DNA from: Streptomyces spectabilis
Lineage (GTDB): Bacteria > Actinomycetota > Actinomycetes > Streptomycetales > Streptomycetaceae
NCBI RefSeq assembly: GCF_008704795.1
Contig: NZ_CP023690.1
Span: 8,628,501-8,692,500, forward strand
Length of the DNA: 64,000 nucleotides
Reading direction: 5' to 3'
Numbering within the stretch: the stretch's first letter is position 1; every line of letters begins with the position of its first letter. The position numbers and the translations under genes are program-made. Below, one piece after another: positions 9,007 through 17,223 of this stretch. The notes beneath the pieces are model-generated. The model saw nothing but the letters and a program-made list of their open reading frames with translations. It did not search any database and was not told the DNA's origin.

Positions 9007-10665
9007 TCACGCGTCCTGCGACACGATCCGGCGGAGGCGGGCGAGGTCCCGCTCGTCGACGCCGGTCGGCCGCAGGACGGCGTGCCACCCGTCGACGTAC
9101 TCGGCCCGGTACCGGTGGCCGTGGCCGTCGGGCACCCCGGTGGCGAACGGCAGGTCCGCGGTGACCTGCCAGAACGTCACGAACGGCACCCAGAAGATGC
9201 TCGGGAGCACGTCGTCGCCCGGGGCCTCACCGATCCAGTCCGGCTGGTCGAGCGTCAGCTGCGGCCCCCACCAGACGATCGGGTCGGAGGCGTGCAGGAG
9301 GTACAGCACGCGGGTGCCCTCCCACGGCGCGTCCGACGGCGGGACGCCCGCCGCGGCGTCGTCGGTGAACCGCACGGTACGCCCGTCCTTGTACACCGGC
9401 TGGACCTCGGGGCTGCCGGAGTCGCGGTCGTCGCTGAACCGCCGGAAGAGGGTGTTGAAGTTCGGCGGGCCCGCGAAGAGCGCACCCGAGGTGCGGTTGC
9501 GGAGGTCGTACTCCCCGCTGAACGCGGTCTCGGCGCCGAACGACCCCAGGCTCTCGCCCGCGACGTACAAGCGCGGCCGGTCGTCGGCGGGAAGTTTCGA
9601 CCACACGTCGTAGACCGCGTCGAAGAGCTCGCGGCCCGCCTCGCGGGCCTTGGACTGGTCGACGAGGTACGACATCCACGACGGCAGGTACGAGTACTGG
9701 AGCGCCACGGTCGCGCAGTCGCCGCCGACGAGGTACTCGAAGCTGTCCACCGCGGCGGGGTCGACCCAGCCGCTGCCGGTCGTCGTCGTGACGAGGAGGG
9801 CGCGGCGCTCGAAGCCGCCGGCGCGCCGCAGGTCGGCGACGGCGCGCGCGGCCCTGGCCTCCGTGTCGTCCGCCGTCTGGAGCCCCGCGTACGCGCGGAC
9901 GGGCGGTTTCGCCCGGCGGCCGGTGAACCGCGCGATCTCGTCCGGCCCGGCGCCGCCGGAGACGAAGGTGCGGCCGTTCCTGCCCAGTGAGTCCCACGGG
10001 ACGCCGGACCCCGGGCCGCCGGAGCGCAGGGCGGTCGTCGGCCGCCGCACCCCCTCCTCGGTCCGGGTGTCGCGCAGGGAGAAGGCCTGGTTCGCCGCGG
10101 CGACGAGGCCGTCGACGAGCACCCCGCTGACGACCAGGACGGACGCGGCGGCCACGAGGATCCCGCCGACGGCCTTCGCCGCCCGTGCGCCGATCCAGCG
10201 GAGCAGCAGTCGGGCCACCCGGCGGTGGATCCCGCGGATCCCCCGGGCGGCGAGCAGCAGCAGACAGAAGAGCAGGAGCGCGATCGGCAGCGCCGCGACG
10301 GTCTGGAGGAGGCTGTACTCCGTCACGGCGAGCAGTCGGCGGATCCGGTGCTGCCAGTACTGGCCGAGCCCGAACGCGGTGCCGAGCAGGGCGGCCCCGG
10401 CGACGGCGAAGACCGGCCAGGACGACCGCCGTACGGGACGCGGCCCGCGGTCGGCGAAGGCCCGCCAGATCCACGCGGCGGTCACCCCGAGCCCGTACCC
10501 GATCGCGGCGAGGATCCCGGAGATCACCCCCTGGAGGACGCCGCCGCGGGGGAGGAGGGAGGGGGTGAAGGAGAGGCACACGAGGAGCAGCGCTCCCCAG
10601 GCACCGGGGAGGGTGACGTACGGCGCTGACGGCGCGTCCGGTGCCGCCGGTGGCTCCTGGCCCAT
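9007..10665 (-). CDS. Membrane-anchored alpha/beta-hydrolase family protein
   Basis: 552 aa. The N-terminal ~200 residues contain four or five hydrophobic segments (for example GALLLVCLSFTPSLLP and TVAALPIALLLFCLLLL), followed by a ~350-residue extracytoplasmic or cytoplasmic alpha/beta-hydrolase-like domain. The nucleophile elbow is YVAGESLGSFGAE, and a late histidine near HAVLRPTGVDERD could complete a triad. This matches the Abhydrolase_9 type of actinobacterial membrane hydrolases, whose substrates are not established but are probably envelope lipids or esters. It lies 20 bp downstream of the PAP2 gene in an apparent three-gene operon. Confidence 0.8.
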   Translation of the reverse strand: MGQEPPAAPDAPSAPYVTLPGAWGALLLVCLSFTPSLLPRGGVLQGVISGILAAIGYGLGVTAAWIWRAFADRGPRPVRRSSWPVFAVAGAALLGTAFGLGQYWQHRIRRLLAVTEYSLLQTVAALPIALLLFCLLLLAARGIRGIHRRVARLLLRWIGARAAKAVGGILVAAASVLVVSGVLVDGLVAAANQAFSLRDTRTEEGVRRPTTALRSGGPGSGVPWDSLGRNGRTFVSGGAGPDEIARFTGRRAKPPVRAYAGLQTADDTEARAARAVADLRRAGGFERRALLVTTTTGSGWVDPAAVDSFEYLVGGDCATVALQYSYLPSWMSYLVDQSKAREAGRELFDAVYDVWSKLPADDRPRLYVAGESLGSFGAETAFSGEYDLRNRTSGALFAGPPNFNTLFRRFSDDRDSGSPEVQPVYKDGRTVRFTDDAAAGVPPSDAPWEGTRVLYLLHASDPIVWWGPQLTLDQPDWIGEAPGDDVLPSIFWVPFVTFWQVTADLPFATGVPDGHGHRYRAEYVDGWHAVLRPTGVDERDLARLRRIVSQDA

Positions 10666-10685
10666 GGTTGTGGCCGCGTTCCTTC

Positions 10686-11312
10686 TCAGCCGCCGAGGCG
10701 GTCGAGGCGGGCGCGCGTGACCGCGAGGGACGTCGCCGCGGCGGCGAAGCCGAGGACCGCTCCGGCCGCGACGTCGCCGGGGTAGTGCACGCCCGTATGG
10801 ACGCGGGAGTAGCCGACGGCGGCCGCGAGCGCCCCGAGCGGCACCGCCGCCGCGGGCAGCACGACGCCCACGGCGGTGGCGAACGCGGCAGCCGACGCCG
10901 TGTGCCCGGAGGGGAAGGAGGCGGAGCGCGGCATCGGCACGTGCCGGTCCACGACCACGCGGGCCCGCTCCCGGTCGGGCCGTCGGCGGCGGACCATGCG
11001 CTTGCCGAACAGGTTCGCCGCCGCCGAGGCCAGCGTCACCGCACCTACTCCGGCAAGGGCCGCGCGCCGGGGACGTCCGGGCACGAGGGCCAGGCCCGCC
11101 GCGACGGCGAGCGAGATCTTCGAGTGATCGGCCGCGTGCGAGAGGCGCCGCAGCGCCCGGTCCAGGGTCGGCGTGGGCGTGGCGGCCACGGCGGCGTACA
11201 GCGCCCCGTCGATCGCGCGCAGGTCCCTGAGCACGGCCGCCGCGGACGACCGGGCGGCCGCCGCGGTCCTGTGGTCCGACGCGGTGGGCGGGGCGGCGTC
11301 CGGGTCAGCCAT
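10686..11312 (-). CDS. PAP2-family phosphatase
   Basis: 208 aa. The three PAP2 signature motifs are present in order: KRMVRRRRPD (motif 1), PSGHTASAAAFA (motif 2) and SRVHTGVHYPGDVAAG (motif 3), with the catalytic His residues in motifs 2 and 3. Hydrophobic helices flank them, so it is a membrane lipid-phosphate or polyprenyl-pyrophosphate phosphatase. The start ATG (11310-11312) overlaps the stop of the DAG-kinase-like gene (TGA complement at 11305-11307), indicating translational coupling. Together the pair could interconvert phosphorylated and free lipid. Confidence 0.9.
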   Translation of the reverse strand: MADPDAAPPTASDHRTAAAARSSAAAVLRDLRAIDGALYAAVAATPTPTLDRALRRLSHAADHSKISLAVAAGLALVPGRPRRAALAGVGAVTLASAAANLFGKRMVRRRRPDRERARVVVDRHVPMPRSASFPSGHTASAAAFATAVGVVLPAAAVPLGALAAAVGYSRVHTGVHYPGDVAAGAVLGFAAAATSLAVTRARLDRLGG

Positions 11313-12648
11313 GGGTCCTCCGTCCAGAGGTCCGATCGGGCCCGCCGACGGCGAGGTCGATGAGCCGCCGCCAGTTCACGGGCGGCGCGGGGACCACGGT
11401 GCCCGGGCGGTCGCGCGGCACCAGGACCCGCAGCGCGCGCGGGCGCAGCGTGCACACCACCGGCGTGGGCATCCGCAGCGCCTCGCCGTCCACCGCCACG
11501 GGGATCTCGTCCGCGTCGGAGGTCACCTCGACCCGGCGTGCGGTCATGACGGTGAGGCCTGTGGACTGCGAGCCCCGCACGGCCAGGTCAGCGGCCTGGG
11601 CGGCGCCCTCCACGCGGATGCCGAGCACTCCCAGCTCACCGCTGTCGAGCCGGGGGCGGCGGCCGCTGGCACCGAGGTCGTCGGGCGAGCCGTAGGGATT
11701 GTTGCTGACGAGGAGTGCCTGCTGGGCCGCGAGCGCGACCGTGTCGGCCCGCGCGTCGAGGCGCCGCACCCCGTCGCCGACCAGCAGGTCCGGCATGAGG
11801 CTCAGGGCCGTGCCCGCCTTGTCGTCGCGGTACTCGGGCCGTTGCACGACGTCCGCGTACACCCCGAAGGAGACCGTGTTGACGAAGGCCCGGCCCGCGA
11901 CGTCGCCGAGGTCGACCCGGAGTTCCTCGCCGTCGGTCAGGGCGTCCAGGCACCGGGCCGGGTCGGACCTGTCGAGGCCGAGGTCCATGGCGAAGTGGTT
12001 GCGGGTGCCCGCCGAGACCACGAGGAACGGCAGGTCGTGCTCGGCGGCGACCGCGGCGACGAGGGCCTGGGTGCCGTCGCCGCCCGCGACGCCGAGCAGG
12101 TCCGCGCCGTCGGCCACCGCGCGGCGGGCCAGCTCGGCGACGTCGGCGGGCGCGGACGGGTCGAGCAGGAGCACGTGTGCGCCGAGCTCCCGCGCCCGCT
12201 CCGCAAGGCCGAACCGGCCGACCTTTCCGCCCCCGGACCTCGGATTCATGATGAGCACCGGGCGCTGGACCCGGGCCGCGGGGACCGCCCGCCGCGGCCG
12301 CGCCGCGACCGATCTGCGCAGCGCCGCCCGGGCGCAGACGAGCGTCGCGCCCCAACACAGGATCAGGACGAGCGCGGCCAGCCACAGGCCGTCGTACGCG
12401 AAGTACACCAGGACCGCGACGGGCGCGGCCACCGCGACGAGCGCCCCGAACAGGCGCAGCGCGCCACGGTGCGCGAGGAACCACCACAGCCCCGCGGCAC
12501 AGACGACGAGGCCGAGGAGCCCGGCCCCGAGGATGAGGAGGCCGCCCGCGCGCAGCGCGAGCACCAGCACGAGCAGGGTGCCGATCGCGGCGAGCACGGC
12601 CAGGCGCGCGAGGAGCCGTGCGGCCCCGCCCGCGCCGGAGCCCGTCAT
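11305..12648 (-). CDS. Diacylglycerol/lipid-kinase family protein with N-terminal membrane helices
   Basis: 447 aa with ATG at 12648; the frame is open further upstream but that extension is Arg-rich and non-native. The N-terminal ~120 residues have three or four membrane segments (LLARLAVLAAIGTLLVLVLAL and LLILGAGLLGLVVCAAGLWW). The catalytic DAGK/LCB5 domain follows: VLIMNPRSGGGKV, LGVAGGDGTQALVAAV (GGDGT nucleotide loop) and the family's VVSAGTRNHFAMDLGL. A fused membrane region suggests action at the inner leaflet. First gene of the DAGK-PAP2-hydrolase operon. Confidence 0.88.
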   Translation of the reverse strand: MTGSGAGGAARLLARLAVLAAIGTLLVLVLALRAGGLLILGAGLLGLVVCAAGLWWFLAHRGALRLFGALVAVAAPVAVLVYFAYDGLWLAALVLILCWGATLVCARAALRRSVAARPRRAVPAARVQRPVLIMNPRSGGGKVGRFGLAERARELGAHVLLLDPSAPADVAELARRAVADGADLLGVAGGDGTQALVAAVAAEHDLPFLVVSAGTRNHFAMDLGLDRSDPARCLDALTDGEELRVDLGDVAGRAFVNTVSFGVYADVVQRPEYRDDKAGTALSLMPDLLVGDGVRRLDARADTVALAAQQALLVSNNPYGSPDDLGASGRRPRLDSGELGVLGIRVEGAAQAADLAVRGSQSTGLTVMTARRVEVTSDADEIPVAVDGEALRMPTPVVCTLRPRALRVLVPRDRPGTVVPAPPVNWRRLIDLAVGGPDRTSGRRTHG

Positions 12649-12778
12649 CCGCGCCCTGCCCCTGGCCGCTCTCCCATGCCGTGCTCCGCCTCTCCGCCTG
12701 GTCCGGTGCACCATCCTGCGCACTCCGCAAGCGCGGAGCACCCCGGCCGGGCCGTGCGGGTGAGTCCTGGCGAAGGGG

Positions 12779-13351
12779 TCAGTCGGTGCCGCCCGACGTC
12801 ACCGGGGTGTACAGGACCGACCGCTGCTGCTTGTGGCGCTCTACGCGGCCCTTGGCGACCAGCGACTCAAGGGTGTTCCGCACCACTTGAGGGGTGGGAT
12901 TGCGACCCGGGTGCTGCGCCAGGAGTTCGTCCCGCAGCTCCTTCGCCGGACGCGGCTCGTCATGGCCGGTCAGCAGTTCCAACAGCAGGTCGCCGAGCAG
13001 TGGTTGACGCGACGAATCCTGCGCGCGGCCCTGCGCTGCGGCCTGCGCGTCGGCCTTCTCGGGAGCCGCCCCGCCCGGCGTCGAGCGCCGCGCGGTGGCT
13101 CCGGCCGAGCCTCGGCGCTGCGCCTGCGCGACCACGGGCTCGTCCTGCGTCTGCTCCGGCAGCCGGGAGGCGCCCGCGAAGCCCTCGTACCGCTCGGCGA
13201 GGGTGAGGATGTCCGTCAGGAGGGTCTCCTCCTGCTTCAGCAGCTCGATCTTCTTCGCCAGCTCTTCCTGACGCCTGCGGTTCTCCGTGAGTTCCGACGC
13301 GACCTGTTCCACGTACCGCGACCGGAGCTTGGCGGCTGATCGGCTGCTCAC
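12779..13351 (-). CDS. Coiled-coil plus winged-helix-like regulatory protein
   Basis: 190 aa from ATG 13351. Residues 1-55 form a strongly charged coiled coil (LTENRRRQEELAKKIELLK). A Pro/Ala/Arg linker rich in low-complexity residues spans ~70-115. The C-terminal ~70 residues (LGDLLLELLTGHDEPRPAKE through VVRNTLESLVAKGRVERHKQ) look like a winged helix-turn-helix with the usual LxxLxxxGxVER recognition pattern. Probably a DNA-binding regulator. No signal peptide or membrane part. Between the lipid operon and the CGNR gene, same strand. Confidence 0.65.
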   Translation of the reverse strand: MSSRSAAKLRSRYVEQVASELTENRRRQEELAKKIELLKQEETLLTDILTLAERYEGFAGASRLPEQTQDEPVVAQAQRRGSAGATARRSTPGGAAPEKADAQAAAQGRAQDSSRQPLLGDLLLELLTGHDEPRPAKELRDELLAQHPGRNPTPQVVRNTLESLVAKGRVERHKQQRSVLYTPVTSGGTD

Positions 13352-13453
13352 AACCGTTCACTCCCTCGATCTGGATGATGCTGCGCATCGTACCCACGCG
13401 GAGGAAGCGACGTGGTCGGGTCACACGTGTGACCACCGCCCGGGCCGGGTGAG

Positions 13454-14014
13454 TCAACCGGTCACGGCGGGCGCGGTCTTCTTCCGTGCGCGGTAGGCCG
13501 CGGCCTTGATCTTGTTGCCGCAGGACTCCATGCCGCACCACTGGCGCCGCAGGCCGCGGGAGCGATCGACGTAGACCCGGGTGCACTCCGGGTTGCCGCA
13601 CTCCTTCAGGAGCGGGACGTCCGGTCCGCTGAGCAGTTCGACGGCCTGCCGGGCGACGGTCGCCAGGGCCTGCGCGGGGGTCGCCTCGTTGTGCCGCCCG
13701 GCCGGTGAGAGCTGGGGCGTCACCGGGGTCTCGCGGGCCGCGCCGTTGAGCACGGCGAGCGCCTCGCGGTCGAACTCCTCGCCGAGGCGGCGGTTGGTGA
13801 GGAGCCGGTAGACGGCCTCGCGGACGGTGACCGCCGCCCGCACGTCCTCCTCGACGCCGGGCGTGATCGTGTCGACGAGCCCGGATTCGAGGTACCACGC
13901 GTTCAGCCGCCCCGGGGTCACGAACATCTCGAACCGCGCCGAGCGCCGTGCACGGAGCGTGGCCGCGAAGTCGAGGGCCGGATGTCCGCAGACGAAGACG
14001 TGGTCGAGATTCAC
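13454..14014 (-). CDS. CGNR zinc-finger (ABATE-type) transcriptional regulator
   Basis: 186 aa if the GTG at 14014 is used (protein begins with NLDHVFVCGHPALDFAATLR after the initiator); an upstream GTG at 14050 in the same frame is possible but gives an atypical N-terminus. The C-terminus carries the four-cysteine CGNR finger, ECGNPECTRVYVDRSRG then RRQWCGMESCGNKIKAAAYR, with CGNR modified to CGNK. The N-terminal half fits the ABATE domain, thought to bind stress-related ligands. Likely a cytoplasmic transcription factor; target genes are not evident. Confidence 0.85.
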   Translation of the reverse strand: MNLDHVFVCGHPALDFAATLRARRSARFEMFVTPGRLNAWYLESGLVDTITPGVEEDVRAAVTVREAVYRLLTNRRLGEEFDREALAVLNGAARETPVTPQLSPAGRHNEATPAQALATVARQAVELLSGPDVPLLKECGNPECTRVYVDRSRGLRRQWCGMESCGNKIKAAAYRARKKTAPAVTG

Positions 14015-14077
14015 ATCACCATCCTGGCAGGTGACTGTCGGACGGTGCAAGAATCGCCACCGCCCCCGGCCCTCTCC

Positions 14078-14573
14078 TTACCTCCCGCAGCCGCCTTCGA
14101 GGCGGACCGTGCGGCCCTGCCACCGCCGCCGCAGCCAGCGGTCGTGGCTCGCGAGGACGATCGCGCCCGGGCCACTGCCCAGGGCCTCCTCCAGAGGTGG
14201 TTGGTGGGTTCGTCGAGCAGCAGCAACTGGGGCGGGCGGGCCACGAGGAGGGCCAGGGCGAGCCGTCGCCGCTGCCCGACGGGCAGCCGGTCGACGGGTG
14301 TGTCCAGGTCCTCCGCGCGCAGCAGGCCGAGCGAGCCGAGCGGCACCTTCTCGGCCCGCGCAGGGCCCGGCGACAGCGCGTAGGTGTCGCGCGCCGTGCG
14401 GTCGGGCCGGTCGAACACGGTGTCCTGGTCGAGCAGCCCCGCCGTCAGGTGACGCCGCGCGCACCACGCCCTCGACGGCCAGACGCCCGGCGAGCAGCGT
14501 CGACTTCCCCGCCCCGTCGTCGCCCGTGACCAGCAGCCGGTCGGTCGGCGACACCTCCAGGGAGGCGAGGGAC
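14078..14573 (-). pseudogene. Decayed C-terminal half of an ABC-F ATPase
   Basis: Immediately behind the stop of the intact ABC-F gene is a second fragment of an ABC-F ATPase. It keeps Walker A (VTGDDGAGKSTLLAGRLA), then, after a frame change near 14460, the linker and signature region (VDRLPVGQRRRLALALLVAR) with Walker B (LLLLDEPTNHL), then another frame change and the H-loop (VLASHDRWLRRRW). At least two frameshifts and the missing N-terminal ATPase half make it non-functional. It may be the tail of a duplicated ABC-F gene or the remnant of a gene fused by deletion. Confidence 0.75.
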
Positions 14574-16208
14574 TCACATCTCAGGGGCTCCGGTCTCCTT
14601 GAGGCGCCCGTCGGCGAGCCGCAGCCAGCGGTTCACCCCGATCGCGGCGAGGAACCGCTCGTCGTGGCTGATCACGACGAAGGCGCCCTGGTAGGAGTTG
14701 AGGGCGCTCTCCAGCTGGCCCGCGCTGACCAGGTCGAGGTTGTTGGTCGGCTCGTCGAGCAGGAGCAGCTGGGGGGCCGGTTCGGCGCACAGCACGCAGG
14801 CCAGCGTGGCGCGCAGCCGCTCGCCGCCGGAGAGCACCCCGACGGGAAGGTGTGCGCGCGGGCCCCGGAAGAGGAAGCGGGCGAGCAGGTTCATCCGCTC
14901 CGCCTCGGGCCGCTCGGGGGCGAACGCGGCGAAGTTCTCCGCCACGGTCCGGTCCGGATCCAGCAGGTCGAGGCGTTGCGACAGATACGCGATCCGGCCG
15001 TCGTTGCGCTTGATCTCGCCGCTGTCCGGGACGAGTTCGCCGGTGACCAGCCGCAGCAGGGTGGTCTTGCCCGCGCCGTTGGGCCCGGTGAGGGCGATCC
15101 GCTCGGGGCCGCGAACGGTGAGGTCCACGCCTCCGTCGGCGAACACCGGCGTGCCGGAGTGGTGGACCCACATCCCCTCGCCGAGGAAGAGGTTGCGCCC
15201 TGCGGGCACATGTGTGTCGGGCAGTTCGAGGGTGATGCGCTGCTCCTCGCGCAGCGCGCGCCCGGCCTCGTCGAGCCGGGTCCTGGCCTCGCTGACCCGG
15301 GCCGCGTGCATCTGCCCGGCCCGGCCCGCGGACTCCTGGGCGCCGCGCTTCATGTTGCCCGCGAAGATGCGGGGCAGACCGGCGTTCTTGAGGTTGCGGG
15401 CGGCGTTGCTCTGGCGGCGCTCGGCGCGCTCGCGGGCCTGTTGCAGCTCGCGCTTCTCGCGCTTCAGCTCCTGCTCGGCGTTGCGGACGTTCTTCTCCGC
15501 GACCTCCCGCTCGGCCCGTACGGCCTCCTCGTACGCGGTGAAGTCGCCGCCGTAGAAGCGCAGTTCGTCGCTGCCGAGTTCCGCGATGCGCTCCATGCGG
15601 TCGAGCAGCGCGCGGTCGTGGCTGACCAGGAGCAGACAGCCGGTGAAGTCCGAAAGCACGTCGTAGAGCTTGTGCCGGGCCTGGAGGTCGAGGTTGTTGG
15701 TCGGCTCGTCGAGCAGCAGGACGTCGGGGCGCTTGAGCAGCTGGGCGGCGAGGCCGAGGGAGACGACCTGGCCGCCGCTGAGCGTGCCCAGGCGGCGGTC
15801 CAGGGCGAGGTCGCCCAGGCCGAGACGGTCGAGCTGGGAGCGGGTGCGCTCCTCGATGTCCCAGTCGTCGCCGATGGTGGCGAAGTGCTCCTCGCTCACG
15901 TCACCGGACTCGACGGCGTCGAGCGCGCGGATCACCGCGGCGACGCCGAGCACCTCGGCGACGGTGAGCCCGCTGGTCAGAGGCAGGCTCTGCGGGAGGT
16001 GGGCGAGCGTGCCGTGGACCGCCAACGAGCCGGTGGCGGGCCTCAGTTCACCGGCGATCAGCTTCAGCAGGGTGCTCTTGCCGGAGCCGTTGGGCGCGAC
16101 CAGGCCGGTACGGCCGGTGGCCACGGTGAAGGACAGGTCGTGGAAGACGGGGGTGTCGTCGGGCCAGGCGAAGGAGACGTTCGAGCAGACGACAGCGGCG
16201 TCGGACAT
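14574..16208 (-). CDS. ABC-F family ATP-binding protein (possible ribosome-protection type)
   Basis: 544 aa from ATG 16208 (an upstream ATG at 16289 gives a poor N-terminus). Two ATPase domains: Walker A VAPNGSGKSTLLKL and TGPNGAGKTTLLRL; signatures LSGGQVVSLGLA and LSGGERLRATLA; Walker B LLLLDEPTNNLDL twice; H-loops LVSHDR and VISHDE. A charged inter-domain linker (~residues 225-330, KREKRELQQARERAERRQ) is the P-site tRNA interaction domain in this family. No membrane segments, so it is cytoplasmic and acts on ribosomes rather than in transport. The leader peptide and hairpin upstream suggest drug-inducible attenuation, as in antibiotic-resistance ABC-F genes. Housekeeping or self-resistance roles cannot be separated by eye. 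Confidence 0.88.
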   Translation of the reverse strand: MSDAAVVCSNVSFAWPDDTPVFHDLSFTVATGRTGLVAPNGSGKSTLLKLIAGELRPATGSLAVHGTLAHLPQSLPLTSGLTVAEVLGVAAVIRALDAVESGDVSEEHFATIGDDWDIEERTRSQLDRLGLGDLALDRRLGTLSGGQVVSLGLAAQLLKRPDVLLLDEPTNNLDLQARHKLYDVLSDFTGCLLLVSHDRALLDRMERIAELGSDELRFYGGDFTAYEEAVRAEREVAEKNVRNAEQELKREKRELQQARERAERRQSNAARNLKNAGLPRIFAGNMKRGAQESAGRAGQMHAARVSEARTRLDEAGRALREEQRITLELPDTHVPAGRNLFLGEGMWVHHSGTPVFADGGVDLTVRGPERIALTGPNGAGKTTLLRLVTGELVPDSGEIKRNDGRIAYLSQRLDLLDPDRTVAENFAAFAPERPEAERMNLLARFLFRGPRAHLPVGVLSGGERLRATLACVLCAEPAPQLLLLDEPTNNLDLVSAGQLESALNSYQGAFVVISHDERFLAAIGVNRWLRLADGRLKETGAPEM

Positions 16209-16330
16209 GGAGGTGACCTCGGAGATCCACGGGCAGACAGGCCTCTGCCCTGGGCAGGACGGGGGAGGGGGTACGACGAAGGAGGCCACGGCGTCAGCGC
16301 TCGTACAGCGCCGTCCGCTGGCCTGTCACA

Positions 16331-16382
16331 TCCGGGTCTCACCCGGAGATGTCGTCGTCACCCGCCACGTCTGTGTCTCCTC
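16331..16382 (-). promoter_or_regulatory. Putative leader peptide and overlapping hairpin upstream of ABC-F
   Basis: On the minus strand a Shine-Dalgarno-like GAGGAGA (16376-16382) precedes GTG at 16368, which starts a 9-codon frame (initiator, then A-G-D-D-D-I-S-G) ending at TGA 16339-16341. A perfect 7-bp inverted repeat TCCGGGT/ACCCGGA with a 3-nt loop (16331-16347) overlaps the end of this leader. The ABC-F start is ~130 nt downstream. This layout fits ribosome-mediated attenuation known for ABC-F and methylase resistance genes. Function is inferred from layout only. Confidence 0.5.
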
Positions 16383-16649
16383 GATCACATGGTTCAGATC
16401 GCTGGCAGCCTAGCAGGCGTCTCCGTGCTCCGACAGGCCCGAGCCACATGTGGTGTCGGCAGGTGTGAGAGCGGGGCGTGGGCACGGCATGCACACGTGT
16501 CGTACGACGACTGATGTCGCGCAACCGCTCAGGGTGTCGATGCCGTGATACGCACAGCCCGGTCCGGTTCCGGGCGGGGGCGACGGGGTGTGTGTCCGGG
16601 GGAGGGGTCCGTCCTGAGGGGTGGAGCGGGTGATGTCAGGATGGGGCCC

Positions 16650-17141
16650 ATGCAGAACGTTTATTTCGACATCACCATTGACGGCAAGGACGCCGGGCGC
16701 ATTGTCTTCCGGCTCTTCGACGACGTCGTGCCGGAGACCGCGCGCAACTTCCGTGAGCTGGCCACGGGGCAGAACGGCTACGGCTACGCCGGTTCGGCCT
16801 TCCACCGGGTCATTCCGCAGTTCATGCTCCAGGGCGGCGACTTCACGCACGGCAACGGCACCGGCGGCAAGAGCATCTTCGGCGCGACGTTCGCCGACGA
16901 GAACTTCTCCCTCAAGCACGACCGGCCGTTCCTGCTGTCGATGGCCAACCGCGGCCCGAACACCAACAGCTCCCAGTTCTTCGTGACGACCGTCGTCACG
17001 CCCTGGCTCGACGGCAAGCACGTCGTCTTCGGCGAGGTCGCCGAGGGCGAGGACCTCGTCAAGCAGATCGAGGCCCTCGGCTCCGGCAGCGGCGCCCTGA
17101 GCTCCGACGTCGTCATCAAGGCGAGCGGCACCGTCGCCTGA
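16650..17141 (+). CDS. Peptidyl-prolyl cis-trans isomerase, cyclophilin type
   Basis: 163 aa, using ATG 16650 ([13 protein letters not shown]); an ATG three codons earlier at 16641 is an alternative. Classic cyclophilin sequence throughout: [41 protein letters not shown] (catalytic arginine in FHRVIP), [18 protein letters not shown] and [12 protein letters not shown]. Length is typical for a single-domain cytosolic enzyme with no signal peptide. Folding helper; divergent from the ABC-F region. Confidence 0.97.
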   Translation: MQNVYFDITIDGKDAGRIVFRLFDDVVPETARNFRELATGQNGYGYAGSAFHRVIPQFMLQGGDFTHGNGTGGKSIFGATFADENFSLKHDRPFLLSMANRGPNTNSSQFFVTTVVTPWLDGKHVVFGEVAEGEDLVKQIEALGSGSGALSSDVVIKASGTVA

Positions 17142-17163
17142 GGTCCGGACTCGGGCAGGAGAT

Positions 17164-17203
17164 CGGCGTCGGCCGTGCGGACAGTGCCGCACGGCCGACG
17201 CCG
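17164..17203. terminator. Bidirectional terminator, 17-bp perfect stem
   Basis: A perfect 17-bp inverted repeat (17164-17180 with 17187-17203) around a 6-nt loop sits exactly between the convergent cyclophilin and permease genes. There is no U-tract, which is common for Streptomyces terminators. It probably stops transcription from both sides. Confidence 0.85.
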
Positions 17204-17223
17204 TGGCATGGGGAGCCGCCGCC

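Noticed and set aside
11173..13206. 677-codon plus-strand frame opposite the lipid operon
   Set aside because: Antisense shadow of the DAG-kinase and PAP2 genes; composition is Arg/Ala/Pro-rich without domain.
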